DNA of 64,000 bases from Eriocheir sinensis (taxonomy: Eukaryota > Arthropoda > Malacostraca > Decapoda > Varunidae). Every line of letters starts with the position of its first letter. Position 1 is the stretch's first letter. This document shows, piece after piece, positions 25,297 to 36,990 of this stretch. A model generated the notes under the pieces. That model was not told the DNA's origin and ran no database searches. It saw only the letters and a program-made list of their open reading frames with translations. The stretch covers positions 4,562,274 through 4,626,273 of the forward strand of contig NC_066535.1 of the NCBI RefSeq assembly GCF_024679095.1, written 5' to 3'. A program made the position numbers and the translations under genes.

Positions 25297-26767
25297 AGTC
25301 TAAGAAAACGCGTTAGTGAAATGGGTGACCGAGAAAGATATATATCCATTTTTAAGGTAACAATTGAGACAGATAACCTAAATTTTCTACCTGTGATTTT
25401 ATTCTCTTTTAATTTCTTGTCAATAAAACTGACCTGAATCTTATCACCTTTCTTCTTATTAATACTTTCCATTTAGCTTTCTTCTTGATCTTATTTTCTC
25501 ATGTTTCTTTTTTTTTTACAGAAGAATGTTTTTTTGGAGTACTGGAGGGATGAGATGACACACACACACACACACACACACACCTCAGAAAATTTATATA
25601 GATAGGCCTACTTAATTTATAAAGGACAATATATCACCCACAAATGGCCTATCATCTACCTCTACATCTACTTCACTTCCTCTTCATTAATATAACAGCA
25701 AATGGGTAAAATATTAATAAGCTCCCCTCGGCTCTATTCCCCTTATTTCTATCTAACTCTGTCTTCAGTGTGTGTCGGGGTTGGTTGAAAATTTTGTAAG
25801 TTATGGTATTAGAACTCTTTCGACTCTGGCTGTAGCATCGTGTTTAGTGATGATAATAATAATAAGAAATACAAGAAAAACAAGAACAAGAATTTAGACA
25901 AGAAGAAAAGAAGATTATAAAGAGGAAGAAGAAACCAGAGCAAAAAAGAATAAGAATAATAAGAAAAGAAGAAGTATAGGAAGAAGAACAAGAATTAGAA
26001 CAAGCATGAGAACAAGAATTAGAAGAAGAAGAAAAGAAGTTATGAAGAGGAAGAAGAAACAAGAACAAAAAGAATAAAAAAAAAGAAAAGAAGTATAGGA
26101 AGAAGGAAAAAAAGAATTAGAACAAGAAGAAAAGATTATGAAGAGGAAGAAGAAACAAGAACAAAAAGAATAAAAAAAAAAGAAGTATAGGAAGAAGGAA
26201 AAAAATAATTAGAAGTAGAAAAAAAGAAGAACATGAAGAAGAAGAAGAAACAAGAACAAAAAGAAGAATAAGAATAAGAAGAAAAGAAGAAGAGGAAAAG
26301 AGGAAAAGGAGGAAAGAAAAAAAAATAAAGAAAAAGAAGAAAGATTGTTAGTGAAAATTTTGCGTCTTTCTACATGTAACTGACTTTTCTACTCTAATGA
26401 TAATACAGAACCCCAATTATTATCATTATTATTTTTTACAGCAAAGGAGACAGTTCAAGGGCGTAAAAAAAATATTAAAGAAAACACCCCGCTACTTACT
26501 GCGCCTGAATAGAGCACAGAGGAGTAGACAAAAAGAGAGAAACAACAACAACAGCAACAACAACTAACGAGCAACCTTAACCCTGTCTTTCTCTTCTAGC
26601 GAGTCCAATTAATGAGATGAGGGAGGTACTTCTCTATTTTTTTCACCCCTTTACGAGAGAGAGAGAGAGGGGCTGAAACGAGCGAAATATTCATATGTGC
26701 TTCACGTTATACTCCTTTTCTCCCCTTTCTCCCCTCTCTCTCACATACCATTCTCCTCTCCCCTTCC

Positions 26768-26770
<3 letters not shown>
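24784..26770. repeat. Intron DNA with (AC)n and a GAA-rich block
   Basis: (AC)n at about 25244-25292 and 25559-25583. A near-duplicate AGTAAAAGTCTAAGAAAACG / AATAAAAGTCCAAGAAAACG with CGTTAGTGAAATGGGTGACC occurs at about 25153 and 25290. A GAAGAA/AAGAACAAG-rich block spans about 25845-26345. No gene is recognised in the rest. Confidence 0.75.
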
Positions 26771-27935
<1,165 letters not shown>

Positions 27936-28064
27936 CACCAGACAGGCCCACGCTCCTCCTAATTAATTATATAATCCACTTAATCGACTAGGCAATAAAA
28001 CTATTACAACTCCGGGGAATGGGATTAACCACTTATGTGTTAAGGATGATATGCCAACAGCGGC

Positions 28065-28575
28065 CCTTCCTTCCTTCCTTCCTTCCCTCCTTTTCCTATA
28101 TACCACTTTCCTTCCCTCCCTCCCTCCAATAGTCTCCCATCCCTCCCTCCAATAGTCTTCCTTCCTTCCCTCCAATAGTCTTCCTTCCCTCCCTCCAATA
28201 GTCTCCCTTCCCTCCCTCCAATAGTCTTCCTTCCCTCCCTCTACTAGTCTCCCTTCCCTCCCTCCAATAGTCTTCCTTCCTTCCCTCCAACAGTCTTCTT
28301 TCCCTCCCCCCATTAGTCTTCCTTCCCTCCCTCCAATAGTCTTCCTTCCCTCCCTCCAATATTCTTCCTTCCCTCCCTCCAATAGTCTTCCCTCCCTCCA
28401 ATAGTCTTCTTTCCCTCCCTCCAATAGTCTCCCTTCCCTCCCTCCAATAGTCTCCCTTCCCTCCCTCCAATAGTCTCCCTTCCCTCCCTCCAATAGTCTT
28501 CTTTTCCTTCCCTCCTATAGTTTTTCTTCCTTCCCTCTTATGCAAAATCTTCCTTTCCTGCTCCCTCCAATAAAG
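28065..28575. repeat. ~23-bp minisatellite, about 20 copies
   Basis: Unit CCCTCCCTCCAATAGTCTTC plus a short CTTC/CC tail, repeated with little divergence. The unit contains no dyad and there are no unique spacers. Minus-strand frames encode repeated EGGKEDYWR, an artefact of the array. Confidence 0.92.
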
Positions 28576-28757
28576 TCTACGTATTCTGTCTGCCCTTCTT
28601 CAGTAATAGCTAGTTTGATGCCCTTATTATCCTCCTTATAAAATGTGTGGAGTGTTGTTTAATATTCCTCTTCCTCATATAATTTACTTTACCCTCCGTT
28701 TCCTCTTTACTTTAATAATAGCTCCAACAATAACAACAACAACTCTAAAAACAAATA

Positions 28758-29245
28758 TTTCAAAAGGTGAGTAAGGAGATTGATTTGGGCCTCATGAGTC
28801 TTATAGCACATTCATGGTACTACATACAGAGGTCTTATCAAACCATCACTAGGCTCATATAAACTACCCTTGTAACTACCCAAAACCTCTATGAAAGCCT
28901 TATCATATGTGGGAGTGTAAGCCCTGTAATGTTAGAATATAGGCCCTGGTTTAGTCTGCTTGTATCTGCTTTTAAGTATAGTAAGTAGTTTTCCTTCACC
29001 AGGCTCACAAAACTACCCTTGAAAGTACCCACAACCTCTATGAAAGCCTTATCAAATGTGAGATTGTGGGAGTGTAAGCCTGAAATGTTAGAATACTGGC
29101 CCTGGTTTAGTTTTGCTTTTATGTATGGTGAGTAGTTTTCCTTCACCAGGCTCATATAACTACCCTTGAAAGTACCCACAACCCCTATGCAGGCCTTATC
29201 ATACGTGGGAGTATAAGCACGGAAATGTTAGAATATGGGCCCTGG
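28758..29245 (-). mobile_element. Family M element whose end is tandemly amplified (156- and 140-bp units)
   Basis: The first part matches reverse family M copies (GTGAGTAAGGAGATTGATTT, AAACCATCACTAGGCTCATA). The end segment ACCCTTGAAAGTACCC ACAACCTCTATGAAAGCC ... GTTAGAATA ... GGCCCT is then repeated twice, with GGCCCTGG at 28942, 29098 and 29238. Each extra unit carries the linker GTAGTTTTCCTTCACCAGGC. Confidence 0.78.
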
Positions 29246-29511
29246 TTTTTCGTTTAGTTTAACAGACAAATTTTACATGTACTCATAAGCCATACTATAA
29301 GCCTGCCTGCATGTCTCTTTTCTTATGGTATCCCTCTAAACCAGTGCTATTTGAAGCCTCATATACGTATATCTACATGACCCACTTGCAAACGTATAAA
29401 TAGTATCAAGAACTGTATACCTCATGACATCTTGGGTATTCAATTATCTATGTTTGAAGTGATAAGTAAATCCGGTGTGATACTGACGGGCGACTTGTAT
29501 TTGAGGATCAC

Positions 29512-29512
<1 letters not shown>

Positions 29513-29552
<40 letters not shown>

Positions 29553-30026
29553 GAACACACACACACACACACACACACCCTGATGCACCTTCTCATGCAC
29601 CTCATTGCACCTCATCTCCCTTTCTAATAACTTCAAGCCCCTCTCCTCTAGCACACATTGAAGGAAATACTGCAGGGTACATGAACAGAGAAGAATAGAG
29701 AAAGAGAAGGGGAACCGGAGGGAGGGAAGAGGGGAAGAATGCAATATAGTAGAGGTAGAATTACACTGAACGGAAGGGAAAAAGAGAGAGGGTGAGAGGG
29801 GAGATGAATCAGGATGCACGGGAAGGGATGGAAAAGAAAGGGGACTGGGAGCAATGCCCGTCAAAATTTCTGGTTCATTTTTTTATATGCAGGAGGGAGA
29901 TGGTGTGTGCGTGCTGTGCTTGTGTTGTGTTGTGGTATGGTGTGCTTGTGTTGTGTTGTGGTATGGTGTGCTTGTGTTGTGTTGTGGTATGGTGTGCTTG
30001 TGTTGTGCTGTGTTGTGTTGTGTGTG
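29513..30026. repeat. (AC)n and a GT-rich ~28-bp minisatellite
   Basis: (AC)n with CATACACGG interruption spans about 29513-29578. A GTGTGCTTGTGTTGTGTTGT-GGTATG array has about three to four units at about 29912-30026 and runs directly into the 3' terminus of the L2-type fragment at 30027. Confidence 0.82.
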
Positions 30027-30200
30027 TATTTACCTAGATGTAGTTTTACAGGGCCTGGGCTTACGCTCGTGTGGTCCCGTCTCCACATCTGTATCTGTCC
30101 AGTTTTTCCTTAAAGTTGAGCACACTCTTCGTCGATACTACATCCTTACTTAGTCTGTTCCAAACCACTATATTTCTTTGCGGGAAGCTATATTTCTTTG
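30027..30200 (-). mobile_element. L2/CR1-type LINE 3' fragment
   Basis: In reverse orientation it reads AACTTTAAGGAAAAACTGGACAG..., then GAGACGGGACCACACGAGCG, TAAGCCCAGGCCCTGTAAAA and CTACATCTAGGTAAATA, followed by a CA-type repeat. The same 3' end occurs at 35620-35697 on the plus strand, and both copies finish at AGGTAAATA then (CA)n. This is the C-terminal coding end and short 3' UTR of a LINE reverse transcriptase. Confidence 0.8.
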
Positions 30201-30599
30201 TCTCTCAAGCATCTTCCTTTTCTCAATTTTTTTTTTTTTTTCGTGTGTGTCTGTGTGTATTGGCAGGTATAATGAACATGCATGAAGGTATGAAGAACAT
30301 GCATGAAACAGTCATCAAAGAGGTGTATAAGGCATCCCATGACATCAACATGGGTTAGGGGAAAGAGACCCTCATGAATTTGTGAAATCCACAAATAAAA
30401 AATTTCACCCCCTCCTTTGCAAATCAGCCATGTGGCTCTATAAAATTAGATGGATATTATTCAAGGAAATAACAAATTAAAGTATAGGCTTATGCTGTTT
30501 CTTATGGTTTCAGTATTCTGTTAATCAATCTGGGTTTTCTTGTTTCTCTTTTATACGCACATTCCTGTACAACACCCCCCCACCCCACTTCTCCCAAGT

Positions 30600-31130
30600 T
30601 AAAGTTTACGAAGGATCTGTCCTAACAAGCTGTGGTTCCTTCCATGCTCAGGCCAAAAGGTACTTCCATTGACAAGGAGCAGTTACTCCCCCTCGATAAA
30701 GAGGAACGGAGGTGTGGTGTGTAAGGTGCCATAATCAGGAAAACAAACTTCAAAGCTCTCTCCGGGAGGGTACTGGCTGGTGATAAAGAGTCCAGCATGT
30801 GATCAGGTCGTGGTGAACTAAATGCGTACACACACACACACACACACACACCAGTTAGTGGCCAGGTGGGTAATGCACTCAAACTCCACCCAGCAGGCTG
30901 TGAGGTTCACACTTTGCTTGGGACAAAATGTTTTATGCTGACAGAAGCAAAGGGATGAAGGTGTGTGGTGTGAGGTTCCAGCCACACCCAATACCCACAG
31001 GTTGTTCCAATTAGCTCCTGCTTTGTCCAAAAAAATTTGTTTTTGCTGACAAGGAGCAGTCACTGTCCCCTATAGCAAGGGTGATGATGCTGGTGAACTC
31101 TGTGCGACTAGCAGCTGCCCTGAGAATCCT
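30600..31130. other. Degenerate duplicated intron segment
   Basis: GACAAGGAGCAGTTACTCCC (about 30670) and GACAAGGAGCAGTCACTGTC (about 31049) share surrounding words (GAGGTGTGGTGTG/GGTGTGTGGTGTGAGG, GGTGAACTAAATGCG/GGTGAACTCTGTGCG), indicating a diverged repeat of about 370 bp. (AC)n at about 30827-30851. No gene. Confidence 0.45.
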
Positions 31131-31261
31131 AACGCTCCAGCCAATAATAATATTCATGGGGTTCGCTATGAATAATTAACGCAATGGATGTCGGGAATGA
31201 CTGCGCTGGTGAGTGGTGAGTCTGGACGGCTGGCATAATTAATGAGGCTTTAGTTCTTCTA

Positions 31262-31331
31262 CTTGATATTATCATTATTTCTATTATTATAATTATTATC
31301 ATTATTTCTATTATTATAATTATTATTATTA

Positions 31332-31383
<52 letters not shown>

Positions 31384-31400
31384 GATGATGATGATGATGA
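31262..31400. repeat. (TTA)n and (GAT)n microsatellite
   Basis: ATTATTATAATTATTATC blocks lead into a pure (TTA)n at about 31318-31380, then (GAT)n to about 31400. Confidence 0.88.
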
Positions 31401-31629
31401 TCACTATCACAATCATCATCATTACCGGAAAGCCCAGCTATCTGATAAGGTTATGTTCCAAAGAAAGTGAATGGCAAAATTGTCAATTAACAAACTCGTT
31501 TTTGCCACAGGACTGCCTTCAAATTGGGAGGGTTAAGTTCCTGACTACCTCTTTCACCCAATAAAATTCCCATACAAATGAAAAATGCTATGAATCTTAT
31601 CTATTTAAAAAAAAAAATATATATTATAT

Positions 31630-31920
31630 GCCTCTGCAATGCAGTGGGTACCATTCCTGACTATGGATCTGCAGGCCTGAGCTGAAATCCCAGCCTGGGC
31701 AGTCAGCATGCAGCCCATCCAACTGTTCATCCTTTCTTTCAGGATGATTGGTAACTGGATACCTGAGGAAACCTGAGAAAGGTAAGCTGTGGTAACCTGG
31801 ATGTCACACTGGCCCTGTGTTGGGTTAATGGGTTCTCTCCCACCACAGGCTCAAAGGGCCAATGGGACGGAGATGAGCACCACAGCCACACACAGCTTTA
31901 GTGTATGCTCCTGAGGAAGA
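31630..31920 (+). mobile_element. SINE-2, longest copy
   Basis: The 5' part has degenerate pol III boxes (GCAATGCAGTGGGTA and GCCTGAGCTGAAATCCCAGC). The middle has AACTGGATACCTGAGGAAAC and the 3' part CCAATGGGACGGAGATGAGC, CACACACAGCTTTAGTGTAT and GCTCCTGAGGAA. The 3' end is shared with fragments at 20196 (plus) and 35040 (minus), which establishes it as interspersed. The tRNA origin is an inference from the weak boxes. Confidence 0.7.
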
Positions 31921-32324
31921 AAAAGTCAGCAGGGCAGACAGCGTGTATGTGAAGTTGAAAAATCCACTCGGCTGGCTACCAGCAGTATGCCAGCTGGTGG
32001 CCAGGGGATGTGTGGTGGGCAGGGGCATCGATGGCACGCAATTTCATTGTTACTGTAATATTTTTATTGAAATAAGATTACACAACAAACCTATTTGGCT
32101 GCATCTTGTCTTAAACCCATGCCAGGACAATGTTTTCCTTCTTAACCCGGTAGTAGTGACGGGCCAAATTTGTGGCTTTACCGCGTATCTACCAATGACG
32201 AGCCAAATTCTTGGCTTGACATAAACCCCCTAAAATTGAAGATGCATAAACTGATCACAAATGCACTGATAAATATTTTATAATGATTTGTGTGATGATT
32301 TTTTCTAATTAATTTGCTTAGAGG

Positions 32325-33502
32325 CATAGCTGGGCGTTATCGCGATAAGTTATCGCGATACTTTATCGCTGATAACAAAATCGGGTTATCAGCCATCCGC
32401 TACTTATTTAAATATATATTGGTATCTTTGTTACTTTTGTAACCAAACTAGCGATAATCACTACTTTTTTCTGCCTCTCAGAAAAAAACGTTGTCTCCTT
32501 CCTACTGCGCATGCGTGGCCCGAGCGCCCGGTGTTGTACGGTATGAAAAAACTTCAGGGTATGAAATATCTTTGGTGAAGAGATTTCATACTTAGATCAT
32601 CAACATTAAAACACCAGGTTATTTTTTTATGTTAGACTCAAAAATCAATATATCAAAGAGAAAAATCATTTAACTTTGCCCCCAAAATTATTATTCACTG
32701 CCTCAAATTTGATATTCCATATTTGTTTGTGAGCATGCCATGGTATTGAAGGCACCCGGTGTTGTGTTATTTGGTGTCCCACCGTCAAAAGCTGGCACTT
32801 TTGTTTACAAACACTGGTCTCTCGTGAACTACGCATGTTCAGACCAGTAAGCATAGACCTGTACAGTCTGACAAAGCTTTTTAACACATTAAGAGTTGCT
32901 GGAAGGCTGAATCATACATACAGTACCACTAACCTCGCTGTTTCTAGAACGACACTCTGTACATATAAATACAACTCGTACAGAGTGTCGTTCTAGAAAC
33001 AGCGAGGATGGTGGTAGTGGTACTGTATGTCTGATTCAGCCTTCCAGCAACTCTTAATTATGGTTAAAAAGCTTTGTGAGACTACAGGTCTACCCTTGCT
33101 GGTCTGAGCATGCGCAGTTCACGAGAGACTAGTGTTTGTAAGCAAAAGCACCAGCTTTTGACGGTGGGGACGCCAAATAACATAACACCGGTTCAGGCAT
33201 TTCTGGTATTACCGTCCATATGTACGTGTCAATGTGTGGTTTTCAGGTTTTGTAAGTTTTCTAAAATACAGATAATGAAAATTTGAATTCATCTGTTTTT
33301 TATTTGAAATATCAATATAGTATCGTTTTCACCTATCGGACTTATCACTAGCTAGTATCAGAATTGTGGATTTATATTGGGTATCGGTTATCGCCTATAT
33401 TTGTGTCTCCAGTTAACCCATATCCGTTATCACCGATAAGGTTTTCCATTATCAGTTATCGGTTATCGGAAATAAGGTTTTCTGTTATCGTGCCCAGCTA
33501 TG
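32325..33502. mobile_element. hAT-like element H3 (1178 bp) with TTATCG subterminal arrays
   Basis: Perfect 11-bp terminal inverted repeats CATAGCTGGGC/GCCCAGCTATG are flanked by the perfect 8-bp direct repeat CTTAGAGG (32317-32324 and 33503-33510). The left subterminal region reads GTTATCGCGATAAGTTATCG, and the right has many GTTATC/CGATAA words in mixed orientation (about 33340-33490). No transposase frame is present, so it is non-autonomous. Its middle holds the large palindrome at 32756-33191. Confidence 0.92.
32756..33191. repeat. 435-bp imperfect palindrome inside H3
   Basis: Arms of about 210 bp (32756-32962 and 32978-33191) pair around a 15-bp loop (32963-32977). The innermost 22 bp are perfect: TTTCTAGAACGACACTCTGT-AC and its complement. 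Paired words further out include AGAGTTGCTGGAAGGCTGAA/TTCAGCCTTCCAGCAACTCT, and CACCGTCAAAAGCTGG with its reverse complement at the far end. The divergence between arms suggests an old fold-back or nested element. Confidence 0.9.
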
Positions 33503-33739
33503 CTTAGAGGAGCCTTTAAGAAGCATGATCCCTGCAGCTACCAGGTTAAATGTACTGGAGATAATGCAAGTAGATGCTATGTGCTTGTAGTTGTCTTTCT
33601 GTTCTGAAATCATTGACATTTCTGACCTCGGATCTTAAAATTTTGCAATTTTGGAGTGGCTGATACCCACCTCATGCCTTTGAATAACTTTAACTTTTGA
33701 TAACAAGCTGGCAAGCACATGGTAGCACTTTTTCTTTAA

Positions 33740-34060
33740 GGTGCTGCCTATAGTGCCAGTAGACTGTCTTGAGGGGCCTCTTGGGCGACCCCAGCCTGTT
33801 AGTGGCACGGGTGAATTTTATTTATAGTGGCTGTCATGATGTATGAGTCTTGCTTGGCCCATGCTGCCCCCCTGGTGCTTTACTTGAATGAAGCTGCTGA
33901 AGCTAAGGTTGACTGAAGATCTGGGCAGCACGTGGGTAATCTTCCGCCACTCGGCGTTGGTTTGAAAAATCAGCATGTTTCAGTGGGACTCGAACCTAGG
34001 TCCATGGGCTCACAACACCCACATGCTGACCACTCAGTCTTGCATTGAGCCATGGCAGTA
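33740..34060 (-). mobile_element. SINE-1, diverged full-length reverse copy
   Basis: On the minus strand: GACTGAGTGGTCAGCATG (box-A side), GGTTCGAGTCCCACTG (box B), TTTTTCAAACCAACGCCGAG, CCCACGTGCTGCCCAGATCT, GCCAAGCAAGACTCAT and AACAGGCTGGGGTCGCC. The order matches the copies at 2683 and 42484. Confidence 0.82.
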
Positions 34061-35024
34061 ATGGTCCTCTTGGTCAAATCATCAGAGCAGAGAGCATGAG
34101 TGTGAGGCAGAACCTTCCACTCAACTAGCTACCAGCAACACTAGGTGGCAGGAGGATGGATATCTGAAGCGGTTGGAAAATTAATATCTGGGGCGGAGTT
34201 TGAAAAATTAATATCAAAACAGAGAGGATTCCATGTCAAAACAATGAAAAAGGGTAGACCTCAAAATGTCAATGAACAGTTGAATATTGGGGTTTCTTGT
34301 CTTGCAAATTACAGGTCATGATGCAGATGGTAATTTTTACTGTCATGCAACCGACTGCCAGCCCTCTCATTATCAGCCCTGGCAGCCCTGCACCATCCTG
34401 CCCCACACTGCCTGAGGGCTGCATTTTGTAAAAAATTCAAACTTCCTTCTTAGAGGAACTTGACCGACATTTGTATTTCAGGTTCAAGGGTGTTACCATT
34501 GAAAACTAATTAATCAGCTAATGGTGAAGAAGATGGGAGGTCTCACAGGCACCCATGCCCCACAAGGGGTCTGGTGTCAGGTGTGGGGGTGGGGTGTCTG
34601 GGCACATCAAGGAGGCGTGGATGCCCGCGTGCAAAAAATAACGACCTTAATTTTGGTGGTACATCTTTTATGCGGCTATTTTTAGTGATTCTGCAAGGAG
34701 GGAGCAGGGAGAAGTGCCTAAACTAATTAAATCAGGTAAAGAAAAAATGTTTCATGAATACACAAGTAAATTTGTCTTGAAAATTAAACTTTGAATTTCA
34801 TGACTGAATACAATGTCCACAGAAATATACTGAACACCCATGAAGCTCCTGAGAATCTGAATAAATTATAAGATGGTTTTCAAATTATGATTCCTTAAAC
34901 ATTGGTACAAGGGAGTGCCTCTATGTCATATTATTCTTTTTTTTTCAGAATTCTTTCATACAAACATTAGTAATAAACACCAGAATAAAATGACAACCGA
35001 CAGTAGTAAAGCTTCTAGAAGTCA
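34061..35024. other. Ordinary AT-rich intron DNA
   Basis: No gene, simple repeat or clear mobile element was recognised, apart from a block at about 34085-34165 (GCAGAGAGCATGAGTGTGAG, CTAGCTACCAGCAACAC) resembling 31935-32010 next to SINE-2. Confidence 0.5.
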
Positions 35025-35039
35025 ATGGTAAGGGTAATG

Positions 35040-35115
35040 TTGGCAGCATACCCTAAGCTGCGTGTGGCCACAGTGCTCATCTATTTTCTTTGGCTCCATC
35101 TGTGGTGGGTGCTGA
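35040..35115 (-). mobile_element. SINE-2 3' fragment, reverse
   Basis: The plus-strand block GCAGCATACCCTAAGCTGCG, TGTGGCCACAGTGCTCATCT is the reverse complement of the SINE-2 3' end (GAGCACCACAGCCACACACAGC...TATGCTCC) at 31870-31912. Confidence 0.62.
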
Positions 35116-35206
35116 ATGCCTGGGCTGCGGATTTGCAACTAGACATGTCAACTGCCACAACATGGAGGCACCTCTCACATGGATGTTACAAATGTATGTT
35201 CACCTG

Positions 35207-35695
35207 TCTTAAGCCAGCCATACACGTGCAGGCCCTTCCTGTTTGGCCAATGAAAATGGGCAGGGCACCAAGGCGCGCGTGAGTACACACACACACACAC
35301 ACACACAGAGCAGGAGGGATTGACATATGAAGAAAGATTAAGGGAAATGGACCTACCAACACTAGAAGAAAGAAGAGAATGGGGAGACCTAATACAAATT
35401 TATAAATCATTGAGCAAAATGGAAGAAGTAGATAATGAGGAGTTACTACTAAAAGAAGAAATAAACACCAGGAACACAAGAGGACACGGTAAAAAATTGA
35501 GGAAAGGATGATGCTTGAGAGACATAAAGAAATATAACTTCCCACAAAGAAATTTAGAGGTTTAGAACAGACTAAGTGAGGATGTAGTATCAGCATAGGG
35601 TGTGCAAAGCTTTAAGGAAAAGTTGGACAAATACAGATACGGAGACGGGACCACACAAGCGTAAGCCCAGGCCCTGTAAAACTACAACTAGGTAA

Positions 35696-35735
<40 letters not shown>

Positions 35736-36180
35736 ACACACACATACAGGCCGCCTCATGAAAATTTACAGTACACGTCGAACCGTCATGGTGACGACAT
35801 GGATCTGTTATCCAATAACGACTTGTTGGAGATTGCTTCACGTGCATTATACAGGATAAAAATCACTTACAAAGTTCTATAAGATTACACCAAAACTTTT
35901 TAATCACCAAAACATCAGACATCATTGTTGCAGCGATGTTGTCAACACGACTGACAGCAAGATCTCTGCCAAGGTAGCACAGGCTGTGCCTCATTCACCC
36001 ACACACATGCAGGCGGCAGGTGACACTGGACATAATTTTTGAGTGCTCACTGTTTTTCATCTGGCCACCACGACAGGCCTGAGCAGATGAAAAACACCCC
36101 CATACACACACAGGCTGCCTCGGGCCACACCCCTTTTTGTCAGCCGGACAAGCCGGGCCTGCGTGTGTATGGCCAGCTTT
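35207..36180. repeat. Inverted pair of a short interspersed repeat (GCCATACACACGCAGGCCC)
   Basis: AAGCCAGCCATACACGTGCA GGCCCTTCCTGTTTGGCC on the plus strand (35207-35285) and, reversed, AAAGCTGGCCATACACACGC AGGCCCGGCTTGTCCGGC (36085-36180) are homologous ends facing each other. A perfect short hairpin (GTTTTTCATCTG ... CAGATGAAAAAC, about 36052-36095) lies beside the second. It may be a single old element with inverted ends or two insertions. Confidence 0.5.
35310..35697 (+). mobile_element. L2/CR1-type LINE 3' fragment
   Basis: It translates as LTYEERLREMDLPTLEERRE WGDLIQIYKSLSKMEEVDNE, then after stops DIKKYNFPQRNLEV, QSFKEKLDKYRYGDGTTQA, which is the C-terminal region after the reverse-transcriptase domain of L2/CR1 LINEs (compare PYEERLKRLNLFTLEKRRLR in the element at 55697). 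In-frame stops show it is dead. It ends CTAGGTAAATA followed by (CA)n to about 35750. Confidence 0.85.
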
Positions 36181-36711
36181 ATAGTGAGCCAAAGGGTCAT
36201 CAGGGTCACTAGGAGAGTTGAATATGTACATGTACCCTCACTACATGTTGCTATGAGCCCCTTCACCCACTTGAGTTTCACTCTTAGAAAAAAACAGCAC
36301 AACTCTAGAATTACACCCAACTCAAGACAACAGACCTGGCCACAACTGAACCTGAGCACTGTCACTCCGTGCTTTTAAGCTAACAGAGCCCTGCTAAAAC
36401 CTAACTGATAGTAAAATTATGCCGTTCAACAATAACCTATCGCCGCTAAGGATGGCAAACCTATCAATGTACAATAGCAACATATCCCTATTTATAAAGT
36501 CGTTCATATCTCAAAAATTAGTCACTCATGACCACAAAGCATTACAGCATTACGTTGTATGTGCACAAAGTACTTCATATAGCGCTAGGGTGTCGTTCGC
36601 AGCAAGGCGGGTGTAATTCTATAGTAATACCAAGGAATTAAGGGGTGCCATTGATTCTAATAAATACTTTGACACCATAACATTCAGTTTTATCTTCACC
36701 CGAACTCTCAG

Positions 36712-36955
36712 CATCACCATCACCACCCTCAGCGTCACCATCACCACCCTCAGCCTCATCATCACCCTTCAACACCACCCTCAGCATCACCACCACCCTT
36801 CCCTATCATCACCACCCAGCCTCAACATCACCACCACCCATCCCTATCATCACCACCCATCAACCTCATCACCACCGCCCATCCCTATCATCACCACCCA
36901 TCCCTATCATCACCACCACCTCATCACCACCAGCCCGCCTCAGCATCACCACGAG
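36712..36955. repeat. CATCACCACCC minisatellite next to the MED20 exon-1 donor
   Basis: Variable units of CATCACCA(T)CACC, CTCAGC(G/CT)TCA and CCCATCCCTATCATCACCAC. In the transcript it is a GGTGGTGATG array beginning about 20 nt downstream of the exon-1 donor. Confidence 0.88.
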
Positions 36956-36976
36956 AAAAGGGTAAAAAATACTCAC

Positions 36977-36990
36977 ACTGTCACTCCCAT
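36977..36990 (-). CDS. MED20: MED20 coding exon 1 (14-nt coding part, start codon)
   Basis: On the minus strand, ATG GGA GTG ACA GT is followed directly by the donor GTGAGT (36976-36971). It encodes M-G-V-T plus the first two bases of a valine codon. Exon 2 begins with one T, giving GTT and the start MGVTVLQ, which is the conserved N-terminus of animal MED20 proteins. The ATG has an A at -3 and a G at +4 (AACACCATGG). The coding part is far too short for ORF finders and was located by searching for the missing MGVT with a 2-nt overhang. A minisatellite (36712-36955) starts about 20 bp inside the intron. The exact 5' UTR extent and transcription start are not visible. Confidence 0.88.

Noticed and set aside
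28096..28545. CRISPR-like array
   Set aside because: Regular 23-bp repetition is present, but there are no unique spacers, no dyad and no cas genes. It is a minisatellite in an animal intron.
29792..30153. Cys/Val-rich frames near 29.9 kb
   Set aside because: They translate a GTGTGCTTGTGTTG minisatellite and the antisense of a LINE 3' end.
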